Shown: positions 46,778 to 58,418, counted from the first letter of the stretch. The stretch is DNA of 64,000 nucleotides from Marinobacter mobilis (GCF_900106945.1 NZ_FNNE01000008.1:113719-177718), one strand, 5' to 3'. Notes: generated by a model not told the origin, from the letters alone. A program made the numbers and translations.

Positions 46778-47410
46778 TCAGCCTTCCCGGGGGATCTTGC
46801 GTACCAACGGCTGGATGCTGATGGAGACCAGTTTGTCGAGGGCGGAGTTCATCTGGCTGCGGGAAGTGAATGGGCCCACATTGACACGGTACCAGGTAGA
46901 ACCGCTGTCCAGATCAATGCGGCTGACATTGGCGCGCAACCCCTGGAAGGCAATCTGTGCCCGCTGTCGTTCAGCATCCGCGGAGCTGCGGAATGAGCCG
47001 GTCTGCACCAGATAGGTGTATTGCTGCTGAGCTGGGCCCGGTGTGTACTCCTCGACGTCCGACGGAATCACCTCGGAATCTGGCAGCATCTCATAGAAGC
47101 GGAAGCCCGGCTGCTGCTGGGCGGCAGGCCCCTGATTGCTTCTGGTGCCGGACGGCGCCGGCGCGGTCTGGGGTGTCTGGTTCGCGACTTCGGGGCGTCC
47201 CGATTGCGGGGTGATGGTGTTCAGATAAACGATGAAACCGATAAAGCCGCCAACGGCGGCCAGAGAAAGTATCCAGCGCACAGACAGGCCTCCGGATTGG
47301 CGGTGTGATGGCGAAGCGGTTGACCGGGCCGGGCGCTTATTGCCTTGCGCCCTGGGCTTCGGGCTGGCGGTTCCGGCCGGTCGACCTTTTTTTGCGTAAT
47401 CTCTCGGCAT
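46778..47410 (-). CDS. SPOR-domain membrane protein (FtsN-like)
   Basis: 210 residues: a basic cytoplasmic head ([20 protein letters not shown]), one transmembrane helix ([17 protein letters not shown], about 47-65), a Pro/Gln-rich periplasmic linker, and a C-terminal SPOR domain (about 128-205) with [23 protein letters not shown] and [19 protein letters not shown] domains bind denuded glycan at division sites. The argS-SPOR-hslV order is the same as in Pseudomonas. It could be FtsN itself, but sequence alone does not settle that. Confidence 0.85.
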   Translation of the reverse strand: MPRDYAKKGRPAGTASPKPRAQGNKRPARSTASPSHRQSGGLSVRWILSLAAVGGFIGFIVYLNTITPQSGRPEVANQTPQTAPAPSGTRSNQGPAAQQQPGFRFYEMLPDSEVIPSDVEEYTPGPAQQQYTYLVQTGSFRSSADAERQRAQIAFQGLRANVSRIDLDSGSTWYRVNVGPFTSRSQMNSALDKLVSISIQPLVRKIPREG

Positions 47411-47443
47411 GCAGGGAGATCTCTGTGTTATCGCGGCGCCGGT

Positions 47444-49129
47444 TTACATTTCCTCCGGCGCACTGACGCCCAGCAGGTCGAGGCCGTTGGCGATCACCTG
47501 ACGCACGGCCAGATAAAGGCTGACGCGGGCGTCGCGGATCGAGGAATCCTCAACCAGAACCTTATGGGCGTTGTAATAGGTGTGGAACTGACCAGCCAGC
47601 TCGCGGAGATAGTGCGTGAGGTGGTGGGGTTCACGCTGCACGGCTGCATTGGCGATCAGCTCCGGGTAACGTGCCAGCTGATTAGCCAGATCCTTCTCTT
47701 CGTCCAGGGTCAGCAACGCCAGGTCACCCTGGCATTCATTGCGCCCCCGGTTAATGCCTTCGTCTGCCAGCTTGCGTAGCACACTGCAGATCCGGGCATG
47801 GGCATATTGGATGTAATAGACCGGGTTTTCATTGGTCTGGGAGCGGGCCAGATCGATGTCGAAGGTCAACTGGGAGTCCACGCGGCGTGCCGCGAGGAAG
47901 AACCGGGTGGCATCCCGGCCAACTTCGTCAATGAGGTCGCGCAGGGTGACGTAGCTGCCCGCCCGTTTTGAGATTTTCACTTCCTGTCCGGAGCGGGTCA
48001 CCATGACCATCTGATGCAACACATAATCGGGCCAGCCGCTGGGGATGCCGGCATTCAATGCCTGCAGGCCCGCGCGAACCCGGGTTACGGTGGAATGATG
48101 GTCTGCACCCTGTTCGTTGATCACGGTGCTGAAGCCGCGCTGCCATTTGTCGAGGTGATAGGCCACGTCTGGCAGGAAATAGGTATAGCCGCCGTCCTGC
48201 TTGCGCATGACCCGGTCCTTGTCGTCGCCGAATTCGGTGGTCATCAGCCACATGGCGCCGTCTTTTTCGTAGGTAAAACCGTTTTCCTGGAGCCGTTCAA
48301 CGGTGGCCGCAACCTTGCCATCCTCATACAGGGAGGATTCGAGGAAATAGACATCGAACTCCACACCGAACGCTTTGAGGTCGAGATCCTGCTCCCGGCG
48401 CAGGTAGGCAACGGCAAACTCGCGGATAGCGTCGAGGTCGTCGGCGTCGGCTTTGCCCGTGACTTCGCGATCGTCGGCGCTGACGGTTTCACCGGCCAGA
48501 TAGGCGTTGGCGACATCCGTGATGTAATCGCCGCGGTAACCGTCTGCTGGCCAGCTTTCGTGCTCAGGCGTCAGCTTCTTGGCCCGGGCCTGAACCGACA
48601 GCGACAGATTGTTGATCTGTGCGCCGGCGTCGTTGTAATAGAACTCCCGAGTGACCTGGTAGCCGTTCGCGTCGAGCAGCCGGCACAGGCAGTCGCCGAT
48701 CGCTGCCCCGCGGCCGTGACCGACATGGAGTGGACCGGTCGGGTTGGCGGACACGAACTCGACCTGAACCGATTCGCCGTTGCCGCTGTTGTTGCGGCCA
48801 AACTGTTCGGCTTGCTCCAGGATCGTGGCTACGATTTCAAACGCACTGGCGGTGCTCATGAAGAAATTGATAAAGCCGGGCCCGGCAATTTCCACTTTGT
48901 CCACTGCGCTGCTGGCCGGCAATTTTTCAATGAGCGTTTCGGCCAGTTGTCGTGGGGGGCATCCGGCAGCCTTGGCTGCGATCAGGGCGATGTTGCAGGC
49001 ATAGTCACCATGGGCTTTGTCCTTGGTGTTGCCGACCTGGGGGTTAAAGGTCAAATCGGAGGGCAAAGTGCCTTCGGATTGCAGGGTCGCCAGGGCAGAC
49101 TGGAGCAGTTCGGTAACGATCTCTTTCAT
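47444..49129 (-). CDS. argS: Arginyl-tRNA synthetase
   Basis: Class I aminoacyl-tRNA synthetase, 561 residues. [19 protein letters not shown] carries the HIGH motif (HVGH); AGPGFINFF belongs to the N-terminal Arg-S domain that contacts the tRNA D-arm. [20 protein letters not shown] replaces the KMSKS loop, and [16 protein letters not shown] starts the DALR anticodon-binding domain. ATG at 49129, downstream of priA on the same strand with a gap of 115 nt. Confidence 0.98.
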   Translation of the reverse strand: MKEIVTELLQSALATLQSEGTLPSDLTFNPQVGNTKDKAHGDYACNIALIAAKAAGCPPRQLAETLIEKLPASSAVDKVEIAGPGFINFFMSTASAFEIVATILEQAEQFGRNNSGNGESVQVEFVSANPTGPLHVGHGRGAAIGDCLCRLLDANGYQVTREFYYNDAGAQINNLSLSVQARAKKLTPEHESWPADGYRGDYITDVANAYLAGETVSADDREVTGKADADDLDAIREFAVAYLRREQDLDLKAFGVEFDVYFLESSLYEDGKVAATVERLQENGFTYEKDGAMWLMTTEFGDDKDRVMRKQDGGYTYFLPDVAYHLDKWQRGFSTVINEQGADHHSTVTRVRAGLQALNAGIPSGWPDYVLHQMVMVTRSGQEVKISKRAGSYVTLRDLIDEVGRDATRFFLAARRVDSQLTFDIDLARSQTNENPVYYIQYAHARICSVLRKLADEGINRGRNECQGDLALLTLDEEKDLANQLARYPELIANAAVQREPHHLTHYLRELAGQFHTYYNAHKVLVEDSSIRDARVSLYLAVRQVIANGLDLLGVSAPEEM

Positions 49130-49244
49130 GCTGTCGGATGATTCGGTCAGTGGGGTTGGGAGGCGGTGCTGCGGGCACCCGGGATTTAAGGGGAGCTATT
49201 ATCGCGGAAAGGCCGTGGATTCTCAATGTGGACTGATTTCGGGG

Positions 49245-51416
49245 TTAGCCGGTTTCCAGTGGATCAACGTCAATCTGCCAGCGCAGCCCGGCAGGCAGGC
49301 GCTGCTGGTCCAGGGCAAGGGTGAGTTGGCTGAGGGTCTGGGCAAGCACTTTACGGCCAGGGCTCAACAGCACCAGCTGGGCTCGGTGTCGGTCCGCCCG
49401 GCGGGCGATGACGGCCGGCAGCGGACCCCATAGTTCCAGATTTGCTTCTGACGCCAGAGCTTTCGCCTGATCCAGAAAGGCGAGGCTGGCCGCCATGGTG
49501 GTGGCTTCTGTCCGCACGATCGCCATAGCCTGGAAGGGGGGGAGTTGTGAGGCTTCCCGTTCGGCCAGCATTTGCCTGGCGATGGGCAGGTACTGGCCCT
49601 GACAGAGAGCATTCAGCAGTGGGTGGTCGCTGTGACAGGTCTGCACCACGACGCGTCCCGCCAGCTCGCCGCGCCCGGCCCGCCCGCTGACCTGGATCAG
49701 GGTCTGGATGAGTTGCTCCGGCGCGCGAAAGTCGACGCTGAACAATCCGCCGTCGGCATTCACGACAATCACGAGGGTGACATTGGCAAAGTCGTGGCCT
49801 TTGGCGAGCATCTGGGTGCCCACCAGAATACAAGGGGCACCGCTGTTCACCTGTTTCAAGATGTTGTCGATACTGCCCTTGCGCTGAGTGCTGTCACGGT
49901 CCACCCGAACCACGGGAGTGTCGGGGAAATGGTCGGAGAGAACATCCTCGGTACGTTCTGTGCCCTGACCAATTGGCTTGAAGGCGTCGCTGTGGCACTT
50001 CGGACAGTGTTCGGTTGCGGCTGTCTGGTAGTCGCAGTGGTGGCAGCGCATGGCCCGATCCCGGCGGTGATAGGTCAGCCGGGTATCGCAACGCGGGCAT
50101 TCCATCATGTAGCCGCAGTCAAAACACATCATAACCGGAGCGTAGCCACGGCGATTGACAAAAACCAGCGCCTGTTGGCCGTTGTCGAGGCAGCGTTGGA
50201 TTTCGGCCAGTGCCGGGCGGGACAGCCCCCCCTCGAGGGGGCGGCTGCGTACGTCGAGCAGGCGAATTTCCGGCGGCCGGGCCTTGCCGGCCCGCTGCTC
50301 CAGCTTCACCAGGTGGTATTTGCCGGACAGGGCGTTATGGACGGATTCCAGTGATGGTGTGGCAGAGCCCAGGATGACCGGGCATTGGTTCAGGTGTCCG
50401 CGGTAGACCGCTACGTCCCGGGCGGAGTAGCGAAAGCCTTCGCCCTGCTTGTAAGAGCTGTCGTGCTCCTCGTCCACCACCAGGGTTGCGAGCCTGGTGA
50501 ACGGAAGCAGGGTGGCTGACCGGGTGCCCACCAGGATCACAGGCTCGCCATGACGCACTCTTAGCCAGGTTTCGAGTCGCTCGGAGTCGTTCAGGGCTGA
50601 GTGCCAGACCACGATGCGATGACCGAAATAGCGGCGGAAGCGGGCTACGGTTTGTGGGGTCAGATTGATTTCAGGAACCAAAACCAGGGCCTGGCTATCG
50701 TCCGCAAGGTGCTGGTGTAAATAATGGAGGTAGACTTCGGTCTTGCCGCTGCCGGTGATGCCGTAGAGCAGGGTGGTGGTGAACCCTGCATCGGGCGTGG
50801 GGATGGTGTTCAGTGCTTCCTGCTGGTGGCCGGTGAGTACGGGCAGGTCGGCGACGGCGGCGGTTTCGCTTCCGGCGCGGGTGGTTCTGGTGTCGGATTC
50901 CTTGATCTGCCCGCCTTTACTCAAGCTGTTGAGCTGGCTGCGACTGAAGCCTTGCGCCAGGACCATCGCCGTTGCCTGGGGGGCCTCGCACTCGCTGAGC
51001 CACTGCCATAGCTCGCGTTGCCGGCGTGCCCGCTTAGGAATGTCATCGAGATGGCCGCTGGCCTGCCACAGGGGCTCGGATTTGCGCTCTGCTGCCCGCC
51101 CGCGACGGAGGGCGGGGGGTAAGGCCATGAACAGGCACTCGCCGAGCGGGTGGTGGTAGTAGCGGGCAGCCCACTTGAGCAGGGTCAATGTCTCTGGTGG
51201 AAGTGCCGGCCAGTCTTCCAGAGGCTGCTCGACGGTCTTTAGTGTGAACGTATCCGGGGTTGGGGTATCGGTCTCGACCACCAGGCCGATAGCGGATTGG
51301 CGGCCAAAGGGAACCCGGACTCGCTGTCCCGGCGCCAGGCTGATGCCCGCGGGGCTGAGGTAATCAAACAGCCGGCGCAGCGGGCGGTTCAGGGCGATGC
51401 GAACGTTGAGTGTCAC
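49245..51416 (-). CDS. priA: Primosomal protein N' (replication restart helicase PriA)
   Basis: 723 residues. The N-terminal DNA-binding part (VRIALNRPLRRLFDYL) recognises fork 3' ends. The helicase core has GITGSGKTEVYLH (Walker A), VVDEEHDSSYKQ (DEEH box), ILGSATPSLES and late QVSGRAGRGELAG (motif VI). An inserted zinc domain has eight cysteines: CFDCGYMMECPRC and CHHCDY...CPKC. It restarts stalled replication forks. Divergent from rpmE. Confidence 0.97.
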   Translation of the reverse strand: MTLNVRIALNRPLRRLFDYLSPAGISLAPGQRVRVPFGRQSAIGLVVETDTPTPDTFTLKTVEQPLEDWPALPPETLTLLKWAARYYHHPLGECLFMALPPALRRGRAAERKSEPLWQASGHLDDIPKRARRQRELWQWLSECEAPQATAMVLAQGFSRSQLNSLSKGGQIKESDTRTTRAGSETAAVADLPVLTGHQQEALNTIPTPDAGFTTTLLYGITGSGKTEVYLHYLHQHLADDSQALVLVPEINLTPQTVARFRRYFGHRIVVWHSALNDSERLETWLRVRHGEPVILVGTRSATLLPFTRLATLVVDEEHDSSYKQGEGFRYSARDVAVYRGHLNQCPVILGSATPSLESVHNALSGKYHLVKLEQRAGKARPPEIRLLDVRSRPLEGGLSRPALAEIQRCLDNGQQALVFVNRRGYAPVMMCFDCGYMMECPRCDTRLTYHRRDRAMRCHHCDYQTAATEHCPKCHSDAFKPIGQGTERTEDVLSDHFPDTPVVRVDRDSTQRKGSIDNILKQVNSGAPCILVGTQMLAKGHDFANVTLVIVVNADGGLFSVDFRAPEQLIQTLIQVSGRAGRGELAGRVVVQTCHSDHPLLNALCQGQYLPIARQMLAEREASQLPPFQAMAIVRTEATTMAASLAFLDQAKALASEANLELWGPLPAVIARRADRHRAQLVLLSPGRKVLAQTLSQLTLALDQQRLPAGLRWQIDVDPLETG

Positions 51417-51503
51417 TGCGACTCCTGGCTGAGATGAAGGGCTGGCTGACGAAACGCCGGCCGGATGCGATCCTTGCCTGCCGCGGGGATGCGCTTATCG
51501 TTC

Positions 51504-51532
51504 GTGACGTCGGTTTGCCTACTTGCTATACA
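51504..51532 (+). promoter_or_regulatory. Candidate promoter of rpmE
   Basis: GTGACG (51504-51509) and TATACA (51527-51532) are 17 nt apart. This would give a leader of about 140 nt before rpmE. The priA-rpmE gap of 262 nt holds nothing else that I recognise. Confidence 0.38.
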
Positions 51533-51678
51533 AAGGGGATGCAAGTAAGATTCGCGGTCTGTTGATGGCCGGGCACGATTGTGCATGGTCTTTTTATATG
51601 ATTCAAATGCGGTGCCTGGCGCCTGGGCAGTTTTTCTGTCCCGCGATCGGGTAGCGGCATTACCGTAAGAGGTTCGCC

Positions 51679-51900
51679 ATGAAAGAAGGTATCCATCCCA
51701 AGTACGAAGAGATCACTGCTACCTGCAGCTGTGGCAACGTGATCAAGACTCGTTCCACCATCGCCCAGGATCTGCAGCTGGACGTATGTTCCCAGTGTCA
51801 CCCGTTCTACACCGGTAAGCAGAAGGTTATGGATACTGGCGGTCGTATTGATCGTTTCCAGAAGCGCTTCGGCGGCCGTATCGGTGGCAAGAAAGACTGA
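51679..51900 (+). CDS. rpmE: 50S ribosomal protein L31, zinc-binding (C+) form
   Basis: 73 residues. Zinc ligands are CSCG (Cys16, Cys18) and CSQCHPF (Cys37, Cys40), so this is the C+ type used when zinc is available. [12 protein letters not shown] start and the C-terminal [13 protein letters not shown] are standard. AAGAGG lies before the ATG. Followed at once by a strong terminator, so it forms its own transcript. Confidence 0.98.
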   Translation: MKEGIHPKYEEITATCSCGNVIKTRSTIAQDLQLDVCSQCHPFYTGKQKVMDTGGRIDRFQKRFGGRIGGKKD

Positions 51901-51920
51901 TCTGGAATCAGGTCGGGTTA

Positions 51921-51947
51921 AAAAGCGCCTCTCGGGGCGCTTTTTTT
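51921..51947 (+). terminator. Rho-independent terminator of rpmE
   Basis: AGCGCC and GGCGCT arms around a short loop, followed by seven or more T residues (51941-51947). It stands 20 nt after the rpmE stop. Confidence 0.85.
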
Positions 51948-52013
51948 GTGCCTGAGTGCTTTGTCTGAGTGGGATCTACGTATTGTGGTTGGTTAATTGT
52001 TGGTCAGTGGGCC

Positions 52014-52042
52014 TTGTTTGAGCTGAACCTTCGCGCCATAAT
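52014..52042 (+). promoter_or_regulatory. Candidate sigma70 promoter of the malic enzyme gene
   Basis: TTGTTT (52014-52019) and CATAAT (52037-52042) are spaced by exactly 17 nt. The roughly 300-nt gap between rpmE and the malic enzyme start thus holds the rpmE terminator, this promoter and a leader of about 155 nt. Confidence 0.5.
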
Positions 52043-52050
52043 GTCGCGCT

Positions 52051-52072
52051 CCGCCGGGCCAGGATCCGGCGG
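52051..52072 (+). other. GC-rich hairpin at the 5' end of the malic enzyme leader
   Basis: CCGCCGG (52051-52057) and CCGGCGG (52066-52072) form a perfect stem with an 8-nt loop only a few nt after the expected transcription start. Such 5'-terminal stems can protect mRNA from decay. No T tract follows, so it is not a terminator. Confidence 0.45.
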
Positions 52073-52204
52073 CGATCTAGAGAGAGTATTCTTGACCCGG
52101 TTTTTGAATGCCGATTCCCCATGGTTAACAGTCGGTTATCTGTGTTTTGGGATGGTCAGCGCAACGTACTCCTTCCTTTTAACGTGACAAACGGAACAGT
52201 GGCA

Positions 52205-53470
52205 ATGTCTCAAGATCTGAAAACAGCAGCCCTTGAATATCACGCCTCCCCGCGGCCAGGTAAAATTAGTGTTGAAATCACTAAGGCTACCCAGACGTCT
52301 CGCGATCTTTCTCTGGCGTACAGCCCCGGGGTTGCCGAACCGGTCCGCGAGATCGCAAAAGACCCGGAGAACGCATACAAGTACACCGCTAAGGGTAACC
52401 TGGTTGCGGTTATCTCTGATGGTACTGCGATCCTGGGCCTGGGAAATCTTGGTCCCCTGGCGAGCAAGCCGGTAATGGAAGGTAAGGGTGTACTGTTCAA
52501 GCGCTTCGCCGGTATCGATGTGTTCGATATCGAAGTGAACTCTGAAAGCCCGCAGGCCTTTATTGAGACTGTAGAGCGTATTGCTGACACCTTCGGTGGT
52601 ATCAACCTGGAAGACATCAAGGCCCCTGAGTGCTTTGAAATCGAGCGTGCACTGATTGAGAAGTGTGACGTTCCGGTCTTTCACGATGACCAGCACGGTA
52701 CTGCAATCGTCACAGCCGCTGGCATGATCAATGCCCTGGAACTGCAGGGCAAGAAGATTGAAGAAGCCAAGATTGTGTGTCTGGGCGCTGGCGCCGCAGC
52801 CATTGCCTGCATGAAGTTGCTGGTTAGCTGTGGTGTTCTGTCCGAGAACATCTTCATGCTGGACCGTAAGGGCGTAATCCATGCCGGACGTGACGACCTG
52901 AACCAGTATAAAGCCATGTTCGCTAACGATACTGACAAGCGTACTCTGGATGACGCGATCGACGGAGCTGACGTATTCGTTGGTCTGTCTGGCCCGGACC
53001 TGCTGTCTGCAGAGCAGCTGAAGAAGATGGCGGTTAACCCCATCGTGTTCGCCTGCTCCAACCCGGATCCGGAAATCAGCCCGGAAGTTGCCCTGGCTGC
53101 CCGTGATGACCTTATCATGGCGACAGGTCGGTCCGACTACCCGAACCAGGTCAACAACGTTCTCGGCTTCCCGTTCATCTTCCGCGGCGCACTGGACGTT
53201 CGTGCCAGCGCGATCAACGAAGAGATGAAGGTAGCGGCGGTTCACGCAATTGCTGAGCTGGCGAAAGAGCCGGTGCCTCAGGAAATTTGTGAGGCCTACG
53301 ATGTAGACAGCCTGGAATACGGTAAAGAGTACATCATTCCCAAGCCGATGGACGTTCGTCTGCTTGAAGTAGTTCCAGCGGCGGTTGCCCGTGCAGCTGT
53401 GGACTCTGGTGTTGCTCGCAACCCGTACCCTGCGCACTACCCGCTGAAGACCATGGAAGACATCAAGTAA
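52205..53470 (+). CDS. Malic enzyme, short (421-residue) form
   Basis: Oxidative decarboxylation of malate to pyruvate. [79 protein letters not shown] and [10 protein letters not shown] (nucleotide loop) are the malic enzyme marks. It lacks the C-terminal phosphotransacetylase domain of MaeB, so cofactor (NAD or NADP) is not certain. The frame reaches 52121 but [20 protein letters not shown] is the conserved start. Codon use is biased to a small set, suggesting high expression. Ends before a bidirectional terminator shared with mrcA. Confidence 0.93.
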   Translation: MSQDLKTAALEYHASPRPGKISVEITKATQTSRDLSLAYSPGVAEPVREIAKDPENAYKYTAKGNLVAVISDGTAILGLGNLGPLASKPVMEGKGVLFKRFAGIDVFDIEVNSESPQAFIETVERIADTFGGINLEDIKAPECFEIERALIEKCDVPVFHDDQHGTAIVTAAGMINALELQGKKIEEAKIVCLGAGAAAIACMKLLVSCGVLSENIFMLDRKGVIHAGRDDLNQYKAMFANDTDKRTLDDAIDGADVFVGLSGPDLLSAEQLKKMAVNPIVFACSNPDPEISPEVALAARDDLIMATGRSDYPNQVNNVLGFPFIFRGALDVRASAINEEMKVAAVHAIAELAKEPVPQEICEAYDVDSLEYGKEYIIPKPMDVRLLEVVPAAVARAAVDSGVARNPYPAHYPLKTMEDIK

Positions 53471-53486
53471 TTCCGGTCCAGGCACT

Positions 53487-53520
53487 AAAAAAACCGGCGG
53501 TATTCACCGCCGGTTTTTTT
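53487..53520. terminator. Bidirectional terminator between the malic enzyme gene and mrcA
   Basis: AAACCGGCGG and CCGCCGGTTT form a 10-bp stem with a 6-nt loop, flanked by an A tract on the left and a T tract on the right. It can stop transcripts from both sides of this convergent pair. Confidence 0.88.
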
Positions 53521-53547
53521 ATGTCTGAAAGAATGTGTTCTGCTGCC

Positions 53548-56004
53548 CTAGAAAAGTTCCTGCGGCAGAGAGCTTGGTGTGCCGCCGTTACTGTCAAGGC
53601 TGCCGCCGTTGGTCGTGCTCAGCGGTTCCAGTGGGGCGGGGGCTTCCTCTTCCTTGAACAGCTCGAAAATCGCGCCTTCCTGACCGGGTCTTGCCCGTTC
53701 TCCGGTTACCGGGTCAATGCGAACGCTAACGATACCATTTGGTTGCGGCATCATGGCGCTTGGGCTGTTATCGAGTGCGGTGGTCATGTATTCAAGCCAT
53801 ACCGGCAGTGCCGTGGTACCGCCATACTCGCCACGCCCCATCGGGGTGGGCTGGTCAAAACCGACCCAGGCCGTGGTTGCGACATTGTAGTTGAACCCGC
53901 TGAACCATGTGTCTCTCTGTTCGTTGGTTGTGCCGGTTTTGCCGCCAATGTCTGTGCGTCCCAGGGCCAGCGCCCGACGGCCGGTTCCGCGGCGGACCAC
54001 ATCTCGCAGCATCGAGTGCAGAATGTAGACCGAGCGTTCGTCGGCAAGGCGATGGGCGACGCGGATGTTAGCGGCATCGCTGGTTGAGGGGGGGATGTCG
54101 TCCAGCTGACAGGGTGATTCGCACAGGATCACGGACGGAGCCTGGTAGATGACTTCGTTGTTGCTGTCCCGAATTTCCTGGACCAGGTAAGGCTGGACAT
54201 CAAAGCCGCCGTTGGCAATCACTGCGAAACCGCGTGCCACATCCATAGGGGTGAGCAGTCCGCTGCCCAAAGCCAGCGAGAGGTCCCGTTGCATGTTGTT
54301 CGTCGGAATGCCTAGGGTGTCGATGTAGTCCAGGGTATATGGTATGCCGATATCCCTGAGCAGGCGGATTGAGACCAGGTTTCGGGATTTGTAAAGCGCT
54401 TCCCGCAGGCGGGTAGGGCCGTAAAATCGGCCTGAGGAGTTTTCTGGGCGCCAACTGGTTTCCTGCTCGGAGTCGTCAAAAACGATGGGGGCGTCATTGA
54501 ATACGGTGGCCGGAGTCAGGCCGCGCTCAAGGGCGGACAGATACAGGAACGGCTTGAACGATGAGCCGGGTTGGCGAGTGGCCTGGGTGGCCCGGTTGTA
54601 TTTTGACTGGCTGAAGCTGTAGCCGCCGGCCAGCGCCTCAATAGCGCCGGTCTTGGCGTTCAGGGAAATCAGTGCACCCTGAACCTCTGGCAGCTGGGTT
54701 AGTAGGACCTGAGTTGCTGGCACAGTTTCGGTGTCGTCGGTGATCTTCGGAGTCACGTAGACCACGTCGCCTGCTGCGAGCACATCGGAAGGTTTGGTGG
54801 GTGCTGGTCCTGTGCTGTTCTCGGAGCGATGGCGGCGCGCCCACTTCATGTCGTCCAGGCTCATGGTGACCGGGCCAAGGCTCCGGGCCAGCAGTTCGAC
54901 CTGGTTATTTTCGTCCGAGACGGTGCGAACGACAGCTGGGTACAGCTCCTCGAGTCTTGGATACATGCCCAGCTCGCGACTTAGTTCGTCCACGGGCCGG
55001 TCAGGGTTTGCGATCTGGCCAATCGGTCCACGGAAGCCGTGGCGTTGGTCATAGGCTTCCAGGCCGTGGCGCAATGCGGTGGTTGCGGCCTGCTGGTTGG
55101 CGCTGTTGACCGTCAGGGTAACCGAATAGCCGTCGCTGTAGGCGGCTTCGCCAAAGCGCTGAACCATGTCGGCTCTGGCCATCTCAGCAACGTAATCAGC
55201 ATCGACCTGGGTGTCCGGGGCGTTGTATTCCGCGGTCAGCGGTGCTGCGGAGGCCAGGCGGTAGGCATCTTCAGTGATGTAGCCCAGCTCCTTCATCCGG
55301 CCCAGGATCCAGTTGCGGCGAATCAGGGCGCGCTCCGGGTTGGCCAGGGGGTTGTAGGCCGAGGGCGCCTTGGGCAGTCCGGCGAGCATGGCCATCTGGG
55401 CGAGGCTCAGTTCGTTGACGTCGAGGTTGTAGTACACCTGGGCGGCGGCCTGGAGGCCGTAGGCCCGGTTGCCCAGATAGATCTTGTTCAGGTAAAGCTC
55501 AAGAATCTGGTTTTTATCAAGTTCACGTTCAATCTGAATAGCCAGCAGTATCTCATTGAACTTACGAATAAACGTTCTGTCGCGTGACAGAAAGTAATTT
55601 TTTGCAACCTGCATGGTGATGGTGCTGCCGCCGGATTGGATATGGCCGGTGGTGACCAGTTCGATGGCAGCCCGCAGCAGGCCTTTGAAGTCGACCCCCA
55701 TGTGCTGGTAAAAATTGGAGTCCTCGGCGGCCAGGTACGCATGTAACTGAATTGTTGGGATCTGTTCTATTGTGATAGGTGCCCTTCTCTTTTCGCCGAA
55801 TTCTGCTATTAATCTGTTGTCTGCGCTGTAGACCCTTAGTGGTGTTTGCAGCTTGATATCTGTCAGTTGCTCAACCGATGGCAGGCCGGGGCGCAGATAA
55901 AGATAAAAGCTCGCAATAAGGATGGCAGCGAGGCTGGCGCCGGTTAGAAATAGCCACGCAAGGATGTGTGAGGTTCTGAGTAATCGGGACATTTTTTCTG
56001 ACAA
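53548..56004 (-). CDS. mrcA: Penicillin-binding protein 1A (bifunctional transglycosylase/transpeptidase)
   Basis: 818 residues. A short cytoplasmic tail and one TM helix (ILAWLFLTGASLAAILIASFYLY) precede the GT51 domain: AAEDSNFYQHMGVDFKGLLRA, GGSTITMQVAKNYFLS and LDKNQILELYLNKIYLG. After an OB-like insert come the transpeptidase motifs SSFK (in RQPGSSFKPF), SRN (in YKSRNLVS) and KTGT (in GGKTGTTNEQRDTWF). It polymerises and crosslinks peptidoglycan at the periplasmic face. Divergent from pilM, the usual arrangement in pseudomonads. Confidence 0.97.
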   Translation of the reverse strand: MSEKMSRLLRTSHILAWLFLTGASLAAILIASFYLYLRPGLPSVEQLTDIKLQTPLRVYSADNRLIAEFGEKRRAPITIEQIPTIQLHAYLAAEDSNFYQHMGVDFKGLLRAAIELVTTGHIQSGGSTITMQVAKNYFLSRDRTFIRKFNEILLAIQIERELDKNQILELYLNKIYLGNRAYGLQAAAQVYYNLDVNELSLAQMAMLAGLPKAPSAYNPLANPERALIRRNWILGRMKELGYITEDAYRLASAAPLTAEYNAPDTQVDADYVAEMARADMVQRFGEAAYSDGYSVTLTVNSANQQAATTALRHGLEAYDQRHGFRGPIGQIANPDRPVDELSRELGMYPRLEELYPAVVRTVSDENNQVELLARSLGPVTMSLDDMKWARRHRSENSTGPAPTKPSDVLAAGDVVYVTPKITDDTETVPATQVLLTQLPEVQGALISLNAKTGAIEALAGGYSFSQSKYNRATQATRQPGSSFKPFLYLSALERGLTPATVFNDAPIVFDDSEQETSWRPENSSGRFYGPTRLREALYKSRNLVSIRLLRDIGIPYTLDYIDTLGIPTNNMQRDLSLALGSGLLTPMDVARGFAVIANGGFDVQPYLVQEIRDSNNEVIYQAPSVILCESPCQLDDIPPSTSDAANIRVAHRLADERSVYILHSMLRDVVRRGTGRRALALGRTDIGGKTGTTNEQRDTWFSGFNYNVATTAWVGFDQPTPMGRGEYGGTTALPVWLEYMTTALDNSPSAMMPQPNGIVSVRIDPVTGERARPGQEGAIFELFKEEEAPAPLEPLSTTNGGSLDSNGGTPSSLPQELF

Positions 56005-56168
56005 CTGTTGGATATAGGTCTATCATTTGAGAAATTGCTTTAGGAAGAGGTTGTCCTCTCCACCGCTACAACGTCATTCAACGATGAGGAAATGGCATTG
56101 TAGACGGAAAATTGCGGAAATTCTCTTAAATAAAAAACACATAACCGGGTGCATGTAACCAGGTATAG

Positions 56169-57241
<1,073 letters not shown>

Positions 57242-57242
<1 letters not shown>

Positions 57243-57808
57243 TGGCAAAGATTAACCTCAGACCCTGGCGAGAGGAGCTGCGCGCTGAGAAGCAGCAGCA
57301 GTTCCTGATCATGATTTTTGTGGCTGCGCTTCTGGCTGCAGGGGCTGCGTTCCTCTGGAAGGTCGATATGGACAACCGTATCGCCTATCAGGAATCACGG
57401 AATGCCTATTTGCAGACCGCGATGAAAGAATTGGATGAGCAGATTCGGGAGATTGAAAGCCTCAAGCGCAAGCGCGATGAACTGCTGGCGCGGATGCGGG
57501 TGATCCAGGATCTCCAAGGTAAGCGGCCGGTTATTGTCCGGGTGTTCGACGAACTGGTGCGGACCTTGCCGGACGGCTTGTACTATATGGACCTCAAGCG
57601 CACCGGCGATCAGATCCAGATTGCGGGCATGGCCGAATCGAACAGCCGTATTTCGGGGCTTATGCGCCAGTTTGAAGACTCCGACTGGTTCACCAATCCC
57701 AATCTGACCAATGTTGCTGCGGCCGACCAGGCCCGGGCCGGATACAGCCGGTTTGATCTGTCCGTTACCCAACAGACCCCTGAGCCCGAAGAGGAGGGTA
57801 ATCAATGA
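57242..57808 (+). CDS. pilN: Type IV pilus assembly protein PilN
   Basis: 188 residues. The N-terminal motif KINLRPWREE is the PilM-binding INLLPWR-type tail, followed by one TM helix (FLIMIFVAALLAAGAAFLW), a coiled coil (about 45-85) and a ferredoxin-like periplasmic domain (about 100-175) ending near residue 188. Pairs with PilO to form the alignment subcomplex. Stop overlaps the pilO start by 4 nt. Confidence 0.96.
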
Positions 57809-58416
57809 GCCTCGCGGACTCGCTGAAAAGTCTTAACGAATTTGATATCAATGATCTCGATATCAATAACGCCGGTATCTGGCCTGCGCCGGTAAAGTTC
57901 ATTGTGGTTCTGCTGATCTTCGGCCTGATTCTTGGTGGCGGCTACTGGTTTTTCGTCAAGGACCAGTTCGGGCGCCTGGAGCGGGTTCAGGCGGAGGAGC
58001 AAAACCTGAGGCAGCAGTACGAAGCAAAAGCCTACCAGGTGGCAAATCTGGATGTCTTCAAGAGCCAGATGGCGGAAATGGAAGAAACCTTCGCAGCGCT
58101 GGTTCAGCAGCTGCCCAGTGATACCGAAGTCCCCGGACTGCTTGAAGACATCACCAACACCGCTCTGGGCAGCGGTCTTTCCCTGCAGAAGGTTGCCTTG
58201 CAGCCTGAGCAGAGACGGGACTTCTATGCCGAATTGCCAATCAATATCGAAGTGATTGGGACCTATCACGAGCTGGGCTCTTTTGTAAGCAGCATTGCAG
58301 CGCTGCCGCGGATTGTGACGCTGCATGATTTAACTATTAAACCAAACGGCGGTAACAGCGAGCAGCTGAGTATGTCAGTGGTTGCTCGTACCTACCGCTA
58401 CCGGGCTGGAGAATAA
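57805..58416 (+). CDS. pilO: Type IV pilus assembly protein PilO
   Basis: 203 residues: cytoplasmic SLKSLNEFDINDLDINNAG, one TM helix (FIVVLLIFGLILGGGYWFFV), coiled coil (about 57-95) and a periplasmic ferredoxin-like domain with LPSDTEVPGLLEDITNTALGSGL and the strand ELPINIEVIGTYHELGSF. Heterodimerises with PilN in the periplasm. The following pilP starts 2 nt after its stop. Confidence 0.96.
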   Translation: MSLADSLKSLNEFDINDLDINNAGIWPAPVKFIVVLLIFGLILGGGYWFFVKDQFGRLERVQAEEQNLRQQYEAKAYQVANLDVFKSQMAEMEETFAALVQQLPSDTEVPGLLEDITNTALGSGLSLQKVALQPEQRRDFYAELPINIEVIGTYHELGSFVSSIAALPRIVTLHDLTIKPNGGNSEQLSMSVVARTYRYRAGE

Positions 58417-58418
58417 GC

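Noticed and set aside
52136..53485. 449-codon open frame opposite nearly the whole malic enzyme gene
   Set aside because: Same reason: strong codon bias of the sense gene leaves the opposite frame open. It would begin inside the bidirectional terminator region and shows no family motif.
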